DNA of 60,482 nucleotides from Peptostreptococcaceae bacterium (GCA_025210335.1 JAOARY010000058.1:1-60482), one strand, 5' to 3'; positions 7,584 to 16,075 are shown, counted from the stretch's first letter. The notes: generated by a model not told the origin, from the sequence alone. Program-made: numbers and translations.

Positions 7584-9299
7584 ATGGATGCTCATTGGAA
7601 AAGAGTATTGGAAGAAAATTTAAGAAAAGATTTTATAAGTCCTTATAAAGATGAAAATCAAAATTTAAAAGACTTAGTAAATGAAGCTCTAGATGGAATC
7701 AATGATTTAAAAAAATCAAAGGGGAAAAAACCATATCTAGGGGATATTAAAAAAAGCCTAAAATATGAGGATGAATTTCATGAAATTAAAGAAACTCAAA
7801 AATTTCCATATTCAATGTCTAATGCGAATGAACTTATAAAGGAAGCATTAGAATATTATGAAGGTGGAGTTAATTGGAATCATCCAAAAACTATGATAAA
7901 TATATTACCACCAACAACAAATACATCTTTGGTAGGTTCTTTAATAGGATCTATATTAAATACAAATATAGTAGAACATGAAAGTGCTGGAAATTTAGCT
8001 AATTTAGAAGTTAAAACAGCATCAATGATTAGTGATTTGGTTGGATATGAAAGTAAAAGTTCTTGGGGGCATTTTACTTTTGGTGGTACCGGTGCATACT
8101 TATATTCTGGTAAATTAGCGATAACAAAGCTTTTTGGAGTAAAATCAAGATATGAAGGAATAAAAGAAGATTGCAAAATATTTGTATCAAAATCAGGTCA
8201 TTATGCAAAAGATACAATAAGTGATTGGCTTGGAATTGGTATGAATAACGTTGTTGAAATAGACGTATTAGATGATAGTTCTATGGATTTGTCTGATTTT
8301 AAAATCAAATTAGAATCTGCTTATGAAAATAATGAAAAAGTAGCAATGGTTGTTGCAACTATGGGAACAACTGATGCTTTTGGAATAGATGATATAAAAG
8401 GAATAAATAATATAATAGAAGAACTTAATTTAAAATATAAAGTAGAACATAAGCCTTTTATATATGCTGATGCTGTTATTGGATGGGCATTTTGTGCATT
8501 TAATGATTATGATATTAATGAAAATAATTTAGATTTTAGTGATAATGTTTTAAATAGAATAAAAAATATAAAAAATGCAATGAACAATATAAATATAGCT
8601 GATGCAATTGGTATAGATTTTCATAAAACAGGTTTTACGCCTTATAATTGTAGTATGGTTATATTAAAAGATGAAAATGATATTAATTATTTAAAAAGAG
8701 ATAAGAAAAAGACATCATATTTATATAATTTTGGAGAATATAAACCAGGACAACATACTTTAGAGTGCTCTAGAGGTAGTAATTATCCATTGATGGCTTA
8801 TTTAGGACTTAAATATATGGGTAAGATAGGATTTCAAATTGTACTTGGACATCTTTTGGAAGTTGCAAATTCAATAAGAGCAGAAATAGAAGCTACAGAT
8901 GATATAGTTTGTGTGAACGATAAATCAAATGGTGGAGTTTCTTTATTTAGAGTCTATAAAGATGAAGATTTATTAAATATATGTGCAAAAGATTTTTATG
9001 AAAATGAAAATAATAATGAAGCTTATAAAAATAAATTAATTGAAAATAACAAATATCAATATGAAATTGCTAGTGAATTAAAAGAACTTATAAAAACTGA
9101 TGATGCACCATTTTTTAGTTTTACAACTAAGTTTAAATATTCAAAATATGGTGTTGAAATCGCTGCCTTAAAATCTTATCCTATGTCACTATATATAGAT
9201 AATGATAGAGAATATATAAATAATGAAGTTATAAAATATATTAAAATGGCTAAGGACAATCTTATTAAAAAGCAAATTAAAAATACAAATCCAGCATAA
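7584..9299 (+). CDS. Group II PLP-dependent amino acid decarboxylase family protein
   Basis: The 571-residue protein belongs to the glutamate/aromatic amino acid decarboxylase fold. Visible hallmarks are HPKTMINILPPTT, TFGGTGAYLYSG in the cofactor region, TMGTTDAFGIDDI, YADAVIGWAF with the pyridine-nitrogen aspartate, and the Schiff-base lysine K348 in DFHKTGFTPYNCS. It is longer than typical glutamate decarboxylases. Substrate specificity cannot be assigned; glutamate, aspartate, tyrosine and diaminobutyrate enzymes all share this core. It stands alone with its own terminator and no neighbouring antiporter, so an acid-resistance role is only one possibility. GGGAGTG precedes the ATG. Confidence 0.85.
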   Translation: MDAHWKRVLEENLRKDFISPYKDENQNLKDLVNEALDGINDLKKSKGKKPYLGDIKKSLKYEDEFHEIKETQKFPYSMSNANELIKEALEYYEGGVNWNHPKTMINILPPTTNTSLVGSLIGSILNTNIVEHESAGNLANLEVKTASMISDLVGYESKSSWGHFTFGGTGAYLYSGKLAITKLFGVKSRYEGIKEDCKIFVSKSGHYAKDTISDWLGIGMNNVVEIDVLDDSSMDLSDFKIKLESAYENNEKVAMVVATMGTTDAFGIDDIKGINNIIEELNLKYKVEHKPFIYADAVIGWAFCAFNDYDINENNLDFSDNVLNRIKNIKNAMNNINIADAIGIDFHKTGFTPYNCSMVILKDENDINYLKRDKKKTSYLYNFGEYKPGQHTLECSRGSNYPLMAYLGLKYMGKIGFQIVLGHLLEVANSIRAEIEATDDIVCVNDKSNGGVSLFRVYKDEDLLNICAKDFYENENNNEAYKNKLIENNKYQYEIASELKELIKTDDAPFFSFTTKFKYSKYGVEIAALKSYPMSLYIDNDREYINNEVIKYIKMAKDNLIKKQIKNTNPA

Positions 9300-9367
9300 A
9301 TTAATGATTTTTAATGAAAATAAAAGACTAAAAATTCACTAATATTATAAAAACAAATAAGAAAATT

Positions 9368-9411
9368 AAAAGATTATGAAATAGTAAAATTCTATTTTAT
9401 AGTCTTTTTTT
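9368..9411 (+). terminator. Rho-independent terminator after the decarboxylase
   Basis: AAAGATTATGAAATAG pairs imperfectly with CTATTTTATAGTCTTT and is followed by seven T. Confidence 0.8.
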
Positions 9412-9506
9412 AATAAAATATAAAAAAATTTATGTATAAATTAAATAAAATTAAATTTTCAAATTATAATGAAATGGGTATAAGGTGTTAAAAGGGTGGT
9501 GAGGGT

Positions 9507-9950
9507 ATGATTTTAGGAATATTTATATTTTGGTTAGTTTTAACTTCATCGTTTGATTTAATAAGTATAATGTATGGTATTATATTTTGTACTTTTTCTT
9601 ATTACATTTCAAAAACTATATTTAAGGATGAAGCCTATTTAGTATTTAATCTAAAAGGTGTAAAAATTCTTTTATTTATACCATATATAATTTTTAGAAT
9701 GTATAAATCATCCTTTATATTGATGTACGATATATTAACTTCAAATATATCACCAAAAATATATCCTGTTGAAAGTAATTTAAAAGGGGATATAAAAAAC
9801 TTGATAATGTCAAATTCTATTACTTTAACACCAGGAACGATAACCTTGTATTTAGGAGATAGTGATATATTGGTTCTTTCTTATAAAAAAATAGATAAAC
9901 CTAGTGAAGAGATAAAAGGAAGAATGGAAGATATATTAGATTTATTTTAA
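9507..9950 (+). CDS. mnhE: Mrp/Mnh cation antiporter subunit E
   Basis: This is the first gene of the Mrp-type operon, 147 residues. Two or three N-terminal membrane spans precede a cytoplasmic part with the family signature SITLTPGTITL near residue 105. MrpE is a structural subunit of the multisubunit Na+(K+)/H+ antiporter, with no known catalytic residues. GGTGAGGG precedes the ATG. The next gene starts 23 bases after the stop, and the eight genes to 13457 are tightly packed on one strand. Confidence 0.9.
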   Translation: MILGIFIFWLVLTSSFDLISIMYGIIFCTFSYYISKTIFKDEAYLVFNLKGVKILLFIPYIIFRMYKSSFILMYDILTSNISPKIYPVESNLKGDIKNLIMSNSITLTPGTITLYLGDSDILVLSYKKIDKPSEEIKGRMEDILDLF

Positions 9951-9973
9951 TTTTATTAAATGGGGTGATGGTT

Positions 9974-10240
9974 TTGAGTTTTTTAGAAAAAACTGTTTTA
10001 TTTTTTATTATCATGTCAATTCTTTATAACAGTTTTAGAATAATTCTTATAGATAGAATTTGGGATAAGTTACTTTCTTTAAACATGATCAGTTCAAATA
10101 TTTTAATGATAATAGTATTTTTTGCAGCAATAAAAAACACCCCTATGTATTTAGATGTGGCTTTTGCTTATAGTTTGGTAGGTTTTTTAGCATTAGCACT
10201 TATATCTAGTTTTATTTTAAAGGGGGGAAGGACAAAATGA
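9974..10240 (+). CDS. mnhF: Mrp/Mnh antiporter subunit F
   Basis: The 88-residue protein consists of three hydrophobic spans with DRIWDKLLSLN between spans 1 and 2, as expected for MrpF. I favour TTG 9974, because GGGGTGAT lies six bases upstream and the in-frame ATG 9968 falls inside that binding site. The gene overlaps mnhG by four bases, indicating translational coupling. Confidence 0.85.
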   Translation: MSFLEKTVLFFIIMSILYNSFRIILIDRIWDKLLSLNMISSNILMIIVFFAAIKNTPMYLDVAFAYSLVGFLALALISSFILKGGRTK

Positions 10241-10518
10241 TTCAAAATATTGTGTATATAGCAGTTTGTGTTTATTTATTTGTTGGAATTATAAGTTTTG
10301 TAAAATACAACGATATTTATAAAAAACTATTTATATCATCTTTAATAGATACGATGGCTCTTATAACACTTTTGATAGGGCTTATGATTTCAAAAGGTTT
10401 TTCTATATTTTCATTAAAGCTTCTTTTAATCTTGGTTTTGACATTGATAACTGTTCCGATTGGTACACATATAATATCAAGATGTATATATTTCTCTGGA
10501 GAAAGGCTGGATGAATAA
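10237..10518 (+). CDS. mnhG: Mrp/Mnh antiporter subunit G
   Basis: The 93-residue protein has three spans, with the MrpG-like segment KYNDIYKKLFISSLIDT after the first. The start ATG overlaps the mnhF stop, and AGGGGGGAAGG lies upstream inside mnhF. It abuts the next gene (TAATGG junction). Function is inferred from family and operon position. Confidence 0.82.
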   Translation: MIQNIVYIAVCVYLFVGIISFVKYNDIYKKLFISSLIDTMALITLLIGLMISKGFSIFSLKLLLILVLTLITVPIGTHIISRCIYFSGERLDE

Positions 10519-10991
10519 TGGAGATAATATTAATAGTTTGTTTGCAGTTAATTCTTATATTTATGACCATAATGGTGATTTTTGAGAAGAATTTATTAAA
10601 AGCAATCATATATATGGCAATATATTCTTCTATAATATCTGTGATATATTATTTTTTAAAAGCTCCAGATGTTGCACTTGCTGAGATATCAATTGGTGGA
10701 GGAATATCAACACTTATATTTATTAAAGGTGTTGAAAAAAGCGATAAATTTATAATTAGGTGTAATGGTAATAAGAGTATAAAGCATATAAAAAAAATAG
10801 AAGAATTTTGTAATCATATGGGTTATAAAGTTCATTATGATTTTAATGACACATATAGTTATTATGATTTGGAGATAAGAAATTATAATGAAAAGCTTAT
10901 TATATCAATAGATAAAAAGAATGTTTTATATGATAAATTAAATGTATATTTTAAAAATTATAAGAAAGTAAAGGTGATTACTCGTGAGTGA
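10518..10991 (+). CDS. MbhD-like (DUF4040) subunit with C-terminal extension
   Basis: Residues 1-75 form three spans with the signature APDVALAEISIGGGISTLIFIKG, matching the DUF4040/MbhD domain that in seven-subunit Mrp systems is the C-terminal piece of MrpA. The protein continues for about 80 more residues as a charged soluble domain (KSDKFIIRCNGNKS to the end) that I do not recognise; family members are usually near 80-100 residues. It overlaps the next gene by eight bases. It presumably contributes to the ion pathway between the antiporter-like modules. Confidence 0.75.
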   Translation: MEIILIVCLQLILIFMTIMVIFEKNLLKAIIYMAIYSSIISVIYYFLKAPDVALAEISIGGGISTLIFIKGVEKSDKFIIRCNGNKSIKHIKKIEEFCNHMGYKVHYDFNDTYSYYDLEIRNYNEKLIISIDKKNVLYDKLNVYFKNYKKVKVITRE

Positions 10992-11241
10992 AAAAATAAG
11001 AGCGTTTATCATAGTTTTTTTTCTTATAATCATATTTTCTTTTTTAGTTGAATCTTATGATATTAAGGATATGAATTTTATAAGAGCAAAAGAAATTTAT
11101 ATTGAAAATTCTATAAGAGATACAAATTCATTAAATACAGTAACTTCTATTTATTTGGATTATAGATTATTTGATTCTGTATTTGAAGCCTTAGTTCTTT
11201 TAATAACAACATCCGCTGTGGCTTTTATAATAAGAGATTAA
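10984..11241 (+). CDS. MbhE-like small membrane subunit
   Basis: This 85-residue protein starts at GTG 10984. One N-terminal span (about 7-24) and one C-terminal span (about 65-83) enclose a short loop facing the outside. The C-terminal SVFEALVLLITTSAVAFIIRD resembles the MbhE-like part of long MrpA proteins. Together with the preceding gene it appears to substitute for the distal end of MrpA as separate polypeptides. Confidence 0.7.
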   Translation: MSEKIRAFIIVFFLIIIFSFLVESYDIKDMNFIRAKEIYIENSIRDTNSLNTVTSIYLDYRLFDSVFEALVLLITTSAVAFIIRD

Positions 11242-11265
11242 ACTAATTTAAAAAGGTGTGATTGG

Positions 11266-11622
11266 ATGACTTCAAAAATTATAAGATTGGTTTTAAAACT
11301 TTTGTTTCCCTTTATGGTTTTGTTTGGGATTTATTTAATTTGGGGTGGAAACAAAGCTCCAGGTGGTGGATTTCAAGGTGGTGCAATATTGGCAACTACA
11401 TTTATATCATCATACTTATTCTTGGATTGGAGATATCTAGATAAATACAAAATAGAAAAATATGAAAAATTAATATATATAATAATAGTGATGATATTTA
11501 TGTTTATGTGCTTTAGTGATGATTTTAGACCCGCCTTTATAATAATATTAAATATTTTAATTGCACTTAAAGTATCATTTGCATTTACAACTATTGTAGC
11601 AGATTTTTTGGAGGGTGATTAA
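11266..11622 (+). CDS. mnhB: Mrp/Mnh antiporter subunit B
   Basis: The 118-residue protein has four spans and the family hallmark NKAPGGGFQGGAILAT after the first. An AAAGGTGTG binding site precedes the ATG. It ends one base before the start of mnhC. Confidence 0.88.
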   Translation: MTSKIIRLVLKLLFPFMVLFGIYLIWGGNKAPGGGFQGGAILATTFISSYLFLDWRYLDKYKIEKYEKLIYIIIVMIFMFMCFSDDFRPAFIIILNILIALKVSFAFTTIVADFLEGD

Positions 11623-11623
11623 G

Positions 11624-11959
11624 ATGATTCTTAGTTTGAGTATAGTATTAGCTATCATAGCTCTTTATGGAATTGCAACAGATGAAAATATAATAAAATC
11701 CATTTTATTTTTGAATATAATACAAACATCTGTAATATTGATATTTTTGAGTATAAATTATAAAAGTCATATGATACCACCAATTTTCCCAGGAAATAAA
11801 TTAAATATGGTTGATCCAACACCACAAGCTTTAATGATTACTGCAATAGTTGTAGGTCTTGCTATAACTTCACTTACTATTGCAATGAGTCATAAGATAT
11901 TTCATATATATGGCAGTTTGAAATGGAAAGATATATTAAGGGAGGCCAAAGATGATTAA
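11624..11959 (+). CDS. mnhC: Mrp/Mnh antiporter subunit C (NuoK-like)
   Basis: The 111-residue protein has three spans homologous to NuoK. The signature VDPTPQALMITAIVVGLAITS is intact. I start it at ATG 11624, behind GGAGGGTGATT; an in-frame GTG at 11615 lies within that binding region. It overlaps mnhD by eight bases. Confidence 0.88.
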   Translation: MILSLSIVLAIIALYGIATDENIIKSILFLNIIQTSVILIFLSINYKSHMIPPIFPGNKLNMVDPTPQALMITAIVVGLAITSLTIAMSHKIFHIYGSLKWKDILREAKDD

Positions 11960-13457
11960 TAATCTTCTTTTAATTTTTATACCAATAATAACTGCAATTA
12001 TAATACTTTTAATTAAAGATAAAAAGGTAAATTATTTATTTTTTATAGCTCAAATGGCTTTATTTTATTTTGCATTAAAGATAATTCCATGTAGAGGTTA
12101 TGTTATAAGTAATTATTCTAAGTACATAGGAATTGAATTAAAAGTATGTGATTTGGCTTATTATTTGATTTTCATAACCATATTTTTATTTACAATAGCT
12201 GTTTTATTTGAATATAAAAACAAATTTAAAGAAATTTATTTTGTTCATGTAATACTTTTGTTGGAAGGTTGTTTATTAGCATCATATCAGTTAAATGATT
12301 TCTTTTCTATATTTTTGCTTTTAGAGGTTGTAACAATATTATCAACAATATTAGTTATATATGAAAAGAATAAAGAAGCATTAAGAGATGGATTTTATTA
12401 TATATTATTTAATTCGCTTGGTATGGTCTTTTATATAAGTGGAATAATAATTCTTTATCAAATATTTGGAACATTAAATATGGATATAATATCTTATAGA
12501 ATGAGTGAAGCAAAGATGTCATCTCCTTATTATCTAAATGCATCATTTGTGCTTATAAGTTTATCAATATCTTTAAAAGCAGCATTTTTTCCGCTTTATA
12601 ATTGGTTGCCAAGAGCGCATAGTAGTGCTCCAAAAGTGGTTTCAGCATTATTATCAGGTTTATTGATTAATATAGGACCATATTATTTTATGAAAATATA
12701 TAATGTATATGATGAATATCAATATTTATATTTGTTTAAATATATGGGAGCACTTACTTTGATATTAGCTGGAGTTATGGCTTTTTCTCAAACTAAAATA
12801 AAAAGAGTTTTGGCATTTTCGACAATATCTCAGATGGGACTTATTATATATTTGTTTTCTACATTAGATTCTAAACAAGTATCACTTACAGTGGCACTTA
12901 TAAATCATAGTTTGATAAAATTTTTATTATTTATATCTACATTATATGAATTGCCATTTTATTTTGGGCTTGTTATGTTAAGTGGGATACCTCTTTCTTC
13001 TATGTACGTAACAAAATCCATGGGTGGAATATCTTTGCAAAGTTATTTTTTTACTTTTTTAACTATGACCTATATTATAAAAGCATTTCAGATGCAAAGG
13101 AAAGATATAACGGATAGAAAAAAACTTTTAAAAATGAATAAGAAGATGTATAAAAAATTAAATCGATGTAAAGATGATAGCTTAAGGGCTAAGTTTAATA
13201 GTCAAAATATAGTTTTTTTTATATTAACAATGACTATATTGGGAGTGACTTTATATGAATATTTTAACTTAGAGTTAAAGATAAAATTATTTGATTTTTT
13301 GATATATCCAATTTTAATAGTTTTAGCTTTTTATGTTCAAAAATTTTCAAGACATAAGATTTTTAAATATTTAAAAAATGTAAATCCTAGTTTTAAAGAT
13401 GCTATATTTATGTTATTGTTTTTTTTAAGTATGATGGTAATATCTATAAAACCTTGA
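11952..13457 (+). CDS. mnhD: Mrp/Mnh antiporter subunit D (NuoN/NuoM-like)
   Basis: The 501-residue protein has many membrane spans and is the only large antiporter-like subunit in the operon. The proton channel region is recognisable: SLKAAFFPLYNWLPRAHS, VSALLSGLLINIG and NHSLIKFLLF with its in-membrane lysine. Straight after that lysine helix the loop normally carrying a MGGL-type segment is missing, and the chain goes directly to FGLVMLSGIPLSS. A basic cytoplasmic stretch (ITDRKKLLKMNKK onward) precedes three C-terminal spans. Its stop codon overlaps the -35 box of the thiT promoter. Confidence 0.88.
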   Translation: MINNLLLIFIPIITAIIILLIKDKKVNYLFFIAQMALFYFALKIIPCRGYVISNYSKYIGIELKVCDLAYYLIFITIFLFTIAVLFEYKNKFKEIYFVHVILLLEGCLLASYQLNDFFSIFLLLEVVTILSTILVIYEKNKEALRDGFYYILFNSLGMVFYISGIIILYQIFGTLNMDIISYRMSEAKMSSPYYLNASFVLISLSISLKAAFFPLYNWLPRAHSSAPKVVSALLSGLLINIGPYYFMKIYNVYDEYQYLYLFKYMGALTLILAGVMAFSQTKIKRVLAFSTISQMGLIIYLFSTLDSKQVSLTVALINHSLIKFLLFISTLYELPFYFGLVMLSGIPLSSMYVTKSMGGISLQSYFFTFLTMTYIIKAFQMQRKDITDRKKLLKMNKKMYKKLNRCKDDSLRAKFNSQNIVFFILTMTILGVTLYEYFNLELKIKLFDFLIYPILIVLAFYVQKFSRHKIFKYLKNVNPSFKDAIFMLLFFLSMMVISIKP

Positions 13458-13482
13458 CATTAACATACGCTAGTAGTATATT
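13454..13482 (+). promoter_or_regulatory. Promoter of the thiT riboswitch transcript
   Basis: TTGACA (13454-13459), 17 bases, then TATATT (13477-13482). The -35 box overlaps the mnhD stop codon, so thiT has its own start point close to the riboswitch. Confidence 0.75.
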
Positions 13483-13500
13483 AAAAATGAAAATAAAATA

Positions 13501-13635
13501 AATCGCTAGGGGGGCTTTAGCTGAGACACTTTATGTGAACCCTTTGAACCTGTCAGGTTAATACCTGCGTAGGGAAGCAAATTTTTTAATACAAAATTTA
13601 CCTCCGAGCGATTAGACTTTTTAGGGAGGTTTTTT
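13501..13635 (+). promoter_or_regulatory. TPP riboswitch with expression platform
   Basis: The aptamer carries the THI-box landmarks CTGAGA (13520s), ACCCTTTGAACCTG, GGTTAATACCTGCGTAGGGA. In the platform ACCTCC (13600-13605) can pair with GGAGGT (13625-13630), which contains the thiT ribosome binding site and is followed by eight T, so the same hairpin can hide the site and resemble a terminator. The 5' end AATCGCT (13501-13507) is exactly complementary to AGCGATT (13607-13613) in the loop of that hairpin, a candidate alternative pairing for the ligand-free state. Confidence 0.93.
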
Positions 13636-13637
13636 TT

Positions 13638-14267
13638 ATGCCAGAATTAAATGCTAATTTCTTTGAAAGTTTTAAAGAATTTAAATTAATAACTATAGTT
13701 ATTTTAGCTGTACTTGTATTAATAGCAATACTTGGTTCTTTAAAGAAAGAAGAAAATAAGTTTAACACAAGAATGATGGTTTATGGTGGGCTTTGTGTAT
13801 CATTAGCCTTTGTACTTTCATATGTTAGAATTTTTCATTGGCCACAAGGTGGTAGTATTACACCTGCTAGTATGTTACCTTTGGTAATTTTTGCTTCAAT
13901 ATTTGGAGTTGTTCCTGGAATTATAGCTGGTATTGCATATGGATTTTTACAATTAATACAAGATCCTTATATTGTACATTGGGCACAAGTGCTTTTAGAT
14001 TATCCATTAGCATTTGGTGCATTAGGTATTGCAGGTTTATTTAAGAAAAATTTAGCCATGGGAGCTTTTTTTGGTGGAGTATCAAGAATGTTTTTCCATT
14101 TCCTTTCTGGGGTTATATTCTTTGGACAATATGCACCAGAAGGAATGAGTCCTTATTTATATTCACTTATGGTAAATGGAATACTTATAGGTTCAGAAAC
14201 TTTAATTTGTGTAGTGGTAGCTACAATACCACAGTTTAAAACTATGAGAAAGAAAGTATCAGCATAG
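13638..14267 (+). CDS. thiT: ECF thiamine transporter substrate-binding component ThiT
   Basis: The 209-residue membrane protein captures thiamine with high affinity and works with the shared ECF energising module, which is not in this window. The hallmark WPQGGSITPASMLP (about residues 68-81) and the later YGFLQLIQDPYIVHWAQVLLDYPLAF match the ThiT/YuaJ family. It has an extra N-terminal span compared with the usual about 190 residues. Control by the TPP riboswitch immediately upstream confirms the thiamine link. A strong terminator follows. Confidence 0.95.
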   Translation: MPELNANFFESFKEFKLITIVILAVLVLIAILGSLKKEENKFNTRMMVYGGLCVSLAFVLSYVRIFHWPQGGSITPASMLPLVIFASIFGVVPGIIAGIAYGFLQLIQDPYIVHWAQVLLDYPLAFGALGIAGLFKKNLAMGAFFGGVSRMFFHFLSGVIFFGQYAPEGMSPYLYSLMVNGILIGSETLICVVVATIPQFKTMRKKVSA

Positions 14268-14287
14268 ATCAAAAATACAATATTAAA

Positions 14288-14319
14288 CTACCCATAGATT
14301 TTATGGGTAGTTTTTTTTA
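14288..14319 (+). terminator. Rho-independent terminator after thiT
   Basis: CTACCCATA pairs with TATGGGTAG around a short loop, followed by eight T. Confidence 0.92.
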
Positions 14320-14585
14320 TACAATGAATATGAAATACCTTAATCTATTTTTTAAGCTTTATTGCAAGTTTAGAGCTTTTTTATAAGGGGTAAGTTTAGT
14401 AATAAGAATATTCATATATTAACTAGAGGATGTAGCTAAATTTTATGTACATATTTTATGTATGAAAAAACAGTTTAATATAAAAAATAGGAATATTGAA
14501 GTATATTTATAGAAGAAAAAAAAGTCGATAATTAAGATGGATATTGTTAAGAGGAAGTAAAAATAGTCTGGGGTTGGTGATCTAA

Positions 14586-15671
14586 ATGGTTGAAAAGAAG
14601 AAAAATAAAGACATTAGAGTTGTTCCAATAAAAGAACTTGATAGTGGTATGATACTTATGGAAGATTTAATTGACAATAGTGGCGTTGTACTTCTAAAAA
14701 AAGGTTTTAAGATTTATGATATTGAAAAAGTTTTATCTTTTATAAAAAATCATGAGTTTGAAACAGATTCAATATTGGTTGAAATCTTAGAAAAGACAGC
14801 AGAAGACTATCAAGAGGAAGATATAAATAAGTTCAAAAAAGGTTTTTATACAGTAAAAAAAGAAATGATTGATGAAGTTAAAAAGATAATGTTCAAAGAG
14901 GAAATAAAAAAAGAAGAAATGGAAGAAATGATTGATGAAATATTACAATCAGCAGAAGGTAGACTTAATGTATTCCAATTACTTCAAAAGATAAGAGAAG
15001 AAAATGATGCGATATATTCACATTCATTTGATCTTATGTTAGTAAGTCATTCGATTGGAAAATGGATAGGATTTAATAAAGAGACATTAAAAGAACTTTC
15101 TTTATCAGCATTACTTTCAGATATAGGAAAAGTAAAAATTTCAAGAAAAATAATAGAAAAAATAGATAAGCTTACAAAAGAAGAAGAATTAGAACTTAAA
15201 AAGCATGTTGTACATTCATTTGATATGGTTAAAAATTATACATTTATGAATGATAGAATAAAAGAAGGTGTTTTATTCCACCATGAGAGATTTGACGGAA
15301 CTGGTTATCCAAGAGGATTTGTTGGTACAAAAATACCTGTATTTGCAAGAATAATAGCTATTGCAGATATTTATACGGCACTTATTGAAGATAGGCCATA
15401 TAGAAACAGAAAATCACCGTTGGAAGCGATAAAGATATTGGAATTAGATTATAAAGAGAAATTAGATATAGAATTCTTATATATCTTCATAAGAAAGATA
15501 GCAGATAGATATGTGGGTGCAAAAATTAAATTAAATGATGGAAGAAAAGCACAAATAGTATTTTTCCCAAGATTCCACATATATAGACCTGTTATAAAAT
15601 TAGATAATGGAGATGTTTTAGATTTACTTAATGAAGAAAATAAATCGATAGAAATAGTTGATTTTATATAA
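14586..15671 (+). CDS. HD-GYP-like domain protein with altered HD motif
   Basis: The 361-residue cytoplasmic protein has an N-terminal segment of the kind found before HD-GYP domains (MILMEDLIDNSGVVLLKKG), a helical linker, and an HD-GYP domain. Preserved are His146, the HHE (232-234), GTGYP (238-242) and ARIIAIADIYTAL. The defining HD pair is changed: LLSDIGK has serine 178 where the metal-binding histidine is expected. Canonical members hydrolyse cyclic di-GMP; this one may be impaired or act as a receptor. It is monocistronic with its own terminator, upstream of a chemoreceptor. Confidence 0.85.
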   Translation: MVEKKKNKDIRVVPIKELDSGMILMEDLIDNSGVVLLKKGFKIYDIEKVLSFIKNHEFETDSILVEILEKTAEDYQEEDINKFKKGFYTVKKEMIDEVKKIMFKEEIKKEEMEEMIDEILQSAEGRLNVFQLLQKIREENDAIYSHSFDLMLVSHSIGKWIGFNKETLKELSLSALLSDIGKVKISRKIIEKIDKLTKEEELELKKHVVHSFDMVKNYTFMNDRIKEGVLFHHERFDGTGYPRGFVGTKIPVFARIIAIADIYTALIEDRPYRNRKSPLEAIKILELDYKEKLDIEFLYIFIRKIADRYVGAKIKLNDGRKAQIVFFPRFHIYRPVIKLDNGDVLDLLNEENKSIEIVDFI

Positions 15672-15675
15672 TAAC

Positions 15676-15730
15676 AAAAAAGAACTATCTTAAAATACTA
15701 AAAAATATATTTTGAGATAGTTCTTTTTTG
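15676..15730 (+). terminator. Rho-independent terminator
   Basis: AAAAAAGAACTATCT pairs with AGATAGTTCTTTTTT with further AT pairing inside; the stem is symmetric with A before and T after, so it could work both ways. Confidence 0.85.
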
Positions 15731-15731
15731 T

Positions 15732-15771
15732 TATAATTATTATAGTCAAAATTTGCTATAATTATTATAGT
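15732..15771. repeat. Direct repeat of a 15-base AT motif
   Basis: TATAATTATTATAGT occurs at 15732-15746 and again at 15757-15771, 25 bases apart. The core TATAATTATTATA is itself almost palindromic. It could be a pair of operator sites or a duplicated -10-like element ahead of the chemoreceptor gene. Confidence 0.5.
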
Positions 15772-15884
15772 AAAAAAATAAAACTTATTTTACTTTTATT
15801 TCAATTTTAAAAAGTTACATACAACTATTTTCAAAGTTTAAAAAAATTATTTAAAAAAGGAATATATAAGAAAAAATTATGGTT

Positions 15885-15910
15885 TTTTATTTCTTTATAA
15901 AGAAATAAAA
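15885..15910. promoter_or_regulatory. Perfect 26-base palindrome upstream of a chemoreceptor
   Basis: TTTTATTTCTTTA is followed at once by its exact reverse complement TAAAGAAATAAAA. There is no loop, so it is more like a protein-binding palindrome than a terminator. It lies 166 bases before the chemoreceptor start. A promoter-like TTGATT and TATTAT pair lies closer to the gene (15950s-15980). Nothing else is seen between 15731 and 16075. Confidence 0.5.
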
Positions 15911-16075
15911 TCAAAATATAAAAAATTTTTAATAAAAATTTATAACGAATGTTGATTATAGTTTTTTTATTTGATATTATTAATTCGTGTAACTAAAAAT
16001 AGATAGAAAGTTTTGAAGTTTTTTTATTAAAGGAATTAAATAAAGAGGAATGATATAAAAAGGAGGAGTGTTAAA

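Noticed and set aside
11262..11444. 60-codon frame overlapping mnhB
   Set aside because: Out-of-frame shadow of mnhB, which has the family signature.
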